Below the pieces are notes generated by a model. The model was not told the origin of the DNA, did no database searches, and was given only the letters and a program-made list of their open reading frames with translations. This document shows, one piece after another, positions 31,501 through 34,515 of a DNA stretch of 34,515 nucleotides. A program made the position numbers and the translations under genes. This DNA comes from Streptomyces sp. ISL-11 (lineage in GTDB: Bacteria; Actinomycetota; Actinomycetes; Streptomycetales; Streptomycetaceae), in assembly GCF_018614525.1 (NCBI RefSeq), contig NZ_JAGGOL010000003.1:12704-47218 (forward strand), read 5' to 3'. Within the stretch, counting starts at the first letter, position 1; each line of letters begins with the position of its first letter.

Positions 31501-32382
31501 TTATGCCCGGATCGGAGGCGTGGCCAGCACGGCGGCGGCGATCGACTGCGGACGGTCGTACATCAGCAGATGGCCGGCCGGCGCGACCGCCTCGAAACGC
31601 GCGTCGAGGCGGGCCGCGAGGCCGCGCTGGCGCGCCAGCCAGCGGCGCTCCAGCCCGGAGCCGGTGCCGGGTGACGCCGCGAGGACCGTCACCGGGACGG
31701 GTGGCATCGGATGGGCGTCGCGCAGGCCGTGCAGCTCGGCGGCGACGTCGCGGTAACGGGCGTTCTCCATGAGCAGTGCGCGCAGCACCCGGCCGGTGCC
31801 GTAGGTGCGGCGGACCAGTTCGGCGGGGGCGGGGTCCTGGCGGCTGACGGACGAGGCGCGGACGGTGAGCCGGCGCAGGGAGGGGCCCAGCGCGCGGGGC
31901 AGCCCGGCGGCCGAGAGGACCAGGCCGCGCGCGTGGGCGGCGGTGGTGCGCAGCTCGCGGGCCGGGGCCGGGCGGGGCTCCTCCTCCACGCTGCCGTCGA
32001 CGAGGACGATGCCGGCGGTGCGGTCCGGGTACAGCCGGGCGAACGCCTCGGCGTGGAAGCCGGCCAGGGAGTGGCCGACGACCATGGCCGGCTCCCGCAG
32101 CCCCAGCGCGTCGAGGACGCCCGCTATCCGGGCGGCCTCGCCGGCCGCGGTGGGCGGCTCGACGGGCGGCGCGCTGAAGCCCAGTCCGGGGCGGTCGAAG
32201 CGGACGACCGTGCGGTGCGGGCTGAGCAGGGGCACCACCGGCTCCCAGTCGAACCAGCCCATGCCGAGCCCGGCGCTCAGCACACAGGCCGGGCCCGCGC
32301 CCTCGCGTACGACGTGCAGCGGCACCCCGCCGACCCGCAGCATGCGGCCGGGTGGCCGCCCCTCGTGGTCCCTGCCGTCCAC
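31501..32382 (-). CDS. Alpha/beta hydrolase
   Basis: The 293-aa alpha/beta-fold hydrolase begins at a GTG with GAGGGGG upstream. The nucleophile elbow VGHSLAG gives Ser105, a charge-relay His lies in APAGHLLMYDRP (about 275), and an acidic residue may come from IVLVDGS (about 129). RFDRPGLGFS is the typical loop after strand 4. Substrates could be esters, epoxides or haloalkanes; the sequence does not tell. The short N-terminal segment is not a signal peptide. It lies between glnA2 and the permease gene on the same strand but is spaced from both, so an operon is uncertain. Confidence 0.82.
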   Translation of the reverse strand: MDGRDHEGRPPGRMLRVGGVPLHVVREGAGPACVLSAGLGMGWFDWEPVVPLLSPHRTVVRFDRPGLGFSAPPVEPPTAAGEAARIAGVLDALGLREPAMVVGHSLAGFHAEAFARLYPDRTAGIVLVDGSVEEEPRPAPARELRTTAAHARGLVLSAAGLPRALGPSLRRLTVRASSVSRQDPAPAELVRRTYGTGRVLRALLMENARYRDVAAELHGLRDAHPMPPVPVTVLAASPGTGSGLERRWLARQRGLAARLDARFEAVAPAGHLLMYDRPQSIAAAVLATPPIRA

Positions 32383-32518
32383 ACCGTCCCCCTCAGTGGC
32401 TCATGTCCCGTCTCCGGCGGCCCGCCGGTCGGCGGTGGCGGAGAGGCCCACCGGCCGGGACGGGACGTGACGACCGTACCGGCGTGCCCCGTCGGGGTGG
32501 GCCACGCCCCCTGGCGGC

Positions 32519-33988
32519 TCAGTCGCCGGCCGGGCCCGTGCGGTGTTCGGGGGCCACCCAGTGCGGCTTGCGGAACTTCAGGAACGCGAGCGGCGCGAGG
32601 AAGCCGAGGACCAGCAGCCCGCCGCCGACGGTCAGCAGATAGCGCCACAGCGGGCCGCCGCCGAACTGGTCCGGCGGGACGAAGCCGATGCACATGGCCG
32701 CGAGCGAGGACACCAGCCCGGTGCCCGCCACAAGGCGCAGCGCCGGGACGCGGAAGCCGCGCGGGTGGTCCGGCCGGGTGGCGCGCAGCCGGATGGCGGC
32801 GGCGAACATCAGCAGGTAGACCACGAGGTAGATCTGCGTGGTGATCACCGAGAAGATCCAGTAAGCGCTGGAGACATCGGGGATGAAGGCGTAGAGCAGG
32901 GCGATGAGGGTGGTCAGGACGCCCTGCGCGACCATGATGTTGCGCTGTACGCCGTGCTTGTTGAGCCGCTGGAGCACGGGCGGCAGATAGCCCTCCTGCC
33001 GGGCGACCATCAGCAGCCCCTTGGACGGGCCGGCCAGCCAGGCGAGCATGCCGCCGAGCGCGGCGACGACGAGCAGCACGCCGACGACCTTGGTCAGCCA
33101 GCCGACGTGGAAGTGGTCGAAGAAGCCCTGGAACGCCTGCATCACGCCGGCGGTCAGGCTCAGGTCCTCGCCCGGCATGACCCAGCTGATGGCCAGCGCC
33201 GGCAGGACGAAGATCAGCAGTACGAGCCCGGTGGCCGCGAAGACCGAGCGCGGGAACTGCTTGCCGGGGTCGCGCAGCGAGGAGACGTGGACGCCGTTCA
33301 TCTCCATGCCCGCGTAGGACAGGAAGTTGTTGACGATCAGGACGAGGCTGGCGAGCCCGGTCCACGGCGGGAGCAGGTGGCCGCTGTCCATGGGGGCGGC
33401 GGAGGGGTTGCCCTGGCCGAGGAAGACCAGGCCCAGGACGACGAGGACGGCGCCGGGTATCAGGGTGCCGATGACCAGGCCCGCGCCGGCGAGTCCGGCC
33501 ACCGCCTTGGTGCCGCGCGAGGAGATCAGTACGCCGGCCCAGTAGATGACGACGATGACAATGGCGACGTAGACGCCGTTGTCGGCGAGGCGGGGGTCGA
33601 TGACGTATGCGAAGGTGCTCGCCACGTAGGCCAGGAGGCTCGGGTAGTACGCGATGGTCATCGCGAACTGGCACCAGACGGCCAGGAAGCCGAGGGGCTT
33701 GGAGAGGCCCTCGCTGACCCAGCGGTGGATGCCGCCGGTCCAGCCGGAGGCCAGCTCGGCGGAGACCAGGGCGGTCGGCAGCAGGAAGACGACGGCCGGC
33801 ACGAGGTAGAGGAAGACGGCGGCGAGTCCGTAGAGCGCCATGGACGGGGAGGGGCGCAGGTTCGCGACGGAGGCGGTCGTCATCATCGCGAGGGTCACCC
33901 ACGAGATGAACTGCCTGCGATCGGCGCCCGCGGCGGTCGCGTCCGTGGCGAGGGGACGGTCGTCCCTCACCTGTTCCGTGATGGTCAT
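32519..33988 (-). CDS. APC-family amino-acid permease (GadC-like)
   Basis: The 489-aa polytopic membrane protein has about twelve helices. The first region (ISWVTLAMMTTASVANL) and the neighbouring helices (FLLPTALVSAELASGW, GFLAVWCQFAMTIAYYPSLL) resemble glutamate/GABA-antiporter-type APC transporters. Probable substrates are amino acids or related amines, which would fit a neighbouring enzyme that glutamylates polyamines, though no substrate can be read directly. The start at 33988 (MTITEQVRDDRPL) has GAAGGA about 13 nt upstream, a long spacing. It runs divergently from the DUF6153-like gene. Confidence 0.85.
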   Translation of the reverse strand: MTITEQVRDDRPLATDATAAGADRRQFISWVTLAMMTTASVANLRPSPSMALYGLAAVFLYLVPAVVFLLPTALVSAELASGWTGGIHRWVSEGLSKPLGFLAVWCQFAMTIAYYPSLLAYVASTFAYVIDPRLADNGVYVAIVIVVIYWAGVLISSRGTKAVAGLAGAGLVIGTLIPGAVLVVLGLVFLGQGNPSAAPMDSGHLLPPWTGLASLVLIVNNFLSYAGMEMNGVHVSSLRDPGKQFPRSVFAATGLVLLIFVLPALAISWVMPGEDLSLTAGVMQAFQGFFDHFHVGWLTKVVGVLLVVAALGGMLAWLAGPSKGLLMVARQEGYLPPVLQRLNKHGVQRNIMVAQGVLTTLIALLYAFIPDVSSAYWIFSVITTQIYLVVYLLMFAAAIRLRATRPDHPRGFRVPALRLVAGTGLVSSLAAMCIGFVPPDQFGGGPLWRYLLTVGGGLLVLGFLAPLAFLKFRKPHWVAPEHRTGPAGD

Positions 33989-34066
33989 GGGAGGGGGAGC
34001 GTCCTTCGGGCCGGGCGTCAATCGTTTTCGCCCAATGATCCCACTTCCGGGGGCCTGGAGAAGGAA

Positions 34067-34081
34067 TACCCCGTGGGGGTA
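34067..34081 (+). promoter_or_regulatory. CsoR-like copper operator
   Basis: TACCCC-GTG-GGGGTA is a perfect 6-bp inverted repeat with a 3-bp centre, the form of the CsoR operators known from Streptomyces copper genes. It lies 46 bp before the start of the His/Met-rich gene and in the gap shared with the divergent permease. Confidence 0.5.
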
Positions 34082-34127
34082 GGGTGCGGGGAAGATCGAA
34101 GAATCAAGGGCTCGGGAGAGAGACGCG

Positions 34128-34515
34128 ATGATGGACGGACAGCGGAAGGCCACCGCCTGGTGCGGGCGGCTGCTGCTGTTCGCGGCGCTGCTGCTGGGCA
34201 TCGTCACCATGCACACGCTCGGCCACCCGACGACGGGCGGGCACGGCCCGGAGCGGGCCGGCGCGAGTGCGGCGACCGGGCACGGCATGGGCGGTGGTGC
34301 GGCGTCCTCGCACGAGGCGGCCGGGCCCCACACGGGCGGTGGCGCGGCGTCCTCGCACAAGGCGGCCGGGCACGACATGAGCCGTGGCCCGGCGCCCTCG
34401 CACGGTGCGGCCCCGCACACGGCCGCCGTCCCCGACGGAACCCCGCGGGCCGTCTCCCCCGCGCACGGCGGCATGGACCCGATGTCCGTCTGCCTCGCCG
34501 TCCTCGGCGCCGGCC
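34128..34515 (+). CDS. DUF6153-like His/Met-rich membrane protein, 5' part only
   Basis: The gene is cut by the window end, with at least 129 residues present. GGGAGAG precedes tandem ATGs (34128 and 34131). A short basic start and one membrane helix (RLLLFAALLLGIVTMHTLG, about 14-32) are followed by an outward, disordered His/Met/Gly-rich region. That region includes three imperfect 15-residue repeats (GGGAASSHEAAG, GGGAASSHKAAG and a degenerate third), then HGGMDPMSVCLAVLGA, a typical DUF6153 segment. The many HxM, HGM and HDM steps would suit copper or silver binding. The CsoR-like site upstream supports a copper role. The function is inferred, not known. Confidence 0.72.
   Translation, partial: MMDGQRKATAWCGRLLLFAALLLGIVTMHTLGHPTTGGHGPERAGASAATGHGMGGGAASSHEAAGPHTGGGAASSHKAAGHDMSRGPAPSHGAAPHTAAVPDGTPRAVSPAHGGMDPMSVCLAVLGAG

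Noticed and set aside
29990..31756. 588-codon open frame on + opposite glnA2
   Set aside because: Shadow frame; glnA2 has all the glutamine synthetase motifs on -.
32277..33902. 541-codon open frame on - across the permease and hydrolase
   Set aside because: It is out of frame with both genes and has an Arg/Pro-rich product without membrane segments.
1..34515. CRISPR array or insertion sequence
   Set aside because: I found no regularly spaced direct repeats with spacers and no transposase or terminal inverted repeats.

Overview
This window is a high-GC actinobacterial chromosome, almost certainly Streptomyces or a close relative. The evidence is the strong GC bias at third codon positions, frequent GTG and TTG starts, a MalEFG/AglA/MalR maltose block, and a glnE - P450 - (insertion) - glnA2 neighbourhood of Streptomyces type. 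A complete integrative and conjugative element of the actinomycete type (AICE), about 19.6 kb, is inserted in it.

Left chromosomal flank (1-10453): the end of a maltose/maltodextrin operon (malF, malG, a GH13 alpha-glucosidase and a LacI-family MalR, all on +), a PAP2_3-type membrane phosphatase, then glnE (bifunctional glutamine synthetase adenylyltransferase) on -, and a soluble cytochrome P450 on + that ends at a strong bidirectional hairpin.

Inserted element (10454-30100): it is bounded by a perfect 86-bp direct repeat that is the 3' end of a glutamine-synthetase-family gene (glnA2 type). The attachment site is therefore a protein-coding gene and not a tRNA gene. From the left end inward come a stretch of about 760 bp with no gene; a low-GC two-gene cargo module (a small two-helix membrane protein plus an LPO_1073/Vpar_1526-like protein of unknown function, possibly defensive); a tandem-wHTH GntR regulator, an HD phosphohydrolase, a convergent Nudix hydrolase and an XRE regulator; a long structured leader with a KorSA-like palindrome and an rRNA-like boxA; a rightward operon (94-aa protein, GGDEF diguanylate cyclase, 73-aa protein, DUF2637 membrane protein, 117-aa protein, RRQRL-type zinc protein, small membrane zinc protein); an RG-rich membrane protein; an FtsK-like TraB with a probable clt repeat cluster behind it; small spread-type membrane proteins; an SSB; a Prim-Pol primase with a DUF3631 ATPase as replication module; a cluster of CCGCCAC repeats around a 32-bp palindrome (candidate origin); and xis and int next to the right attachment site.

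The parts fit the usual AICE life cycle. Int and Xis excise the element, the primase/ATPase module replicates it, and TraB moves double-stranded DNA between hyphae with the Spd-type proteins. The GntR/XRE/Nudix/HD genes are the probable control block. Two features suggest coupling to the host's developmental clock: six in-frame TTA (bldA) codons spread over five element genes, and a diguanylate cyclase inside the transfer operon. The low-GC cargo genes contain no TTA codon.

Right chromosomal flank (30014-34515): glnA2 itself, reconstituted by the element with a changed stop codon and terminator, an alpha/beta hydrolase, an APC-family amino-acid permease, and the 5' part of a His/Met-rich DUF6153-like gene behind a CsoR-like operator. 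I saw no tRNA, rRNA, CRISPR array or insertion sequence in the window.
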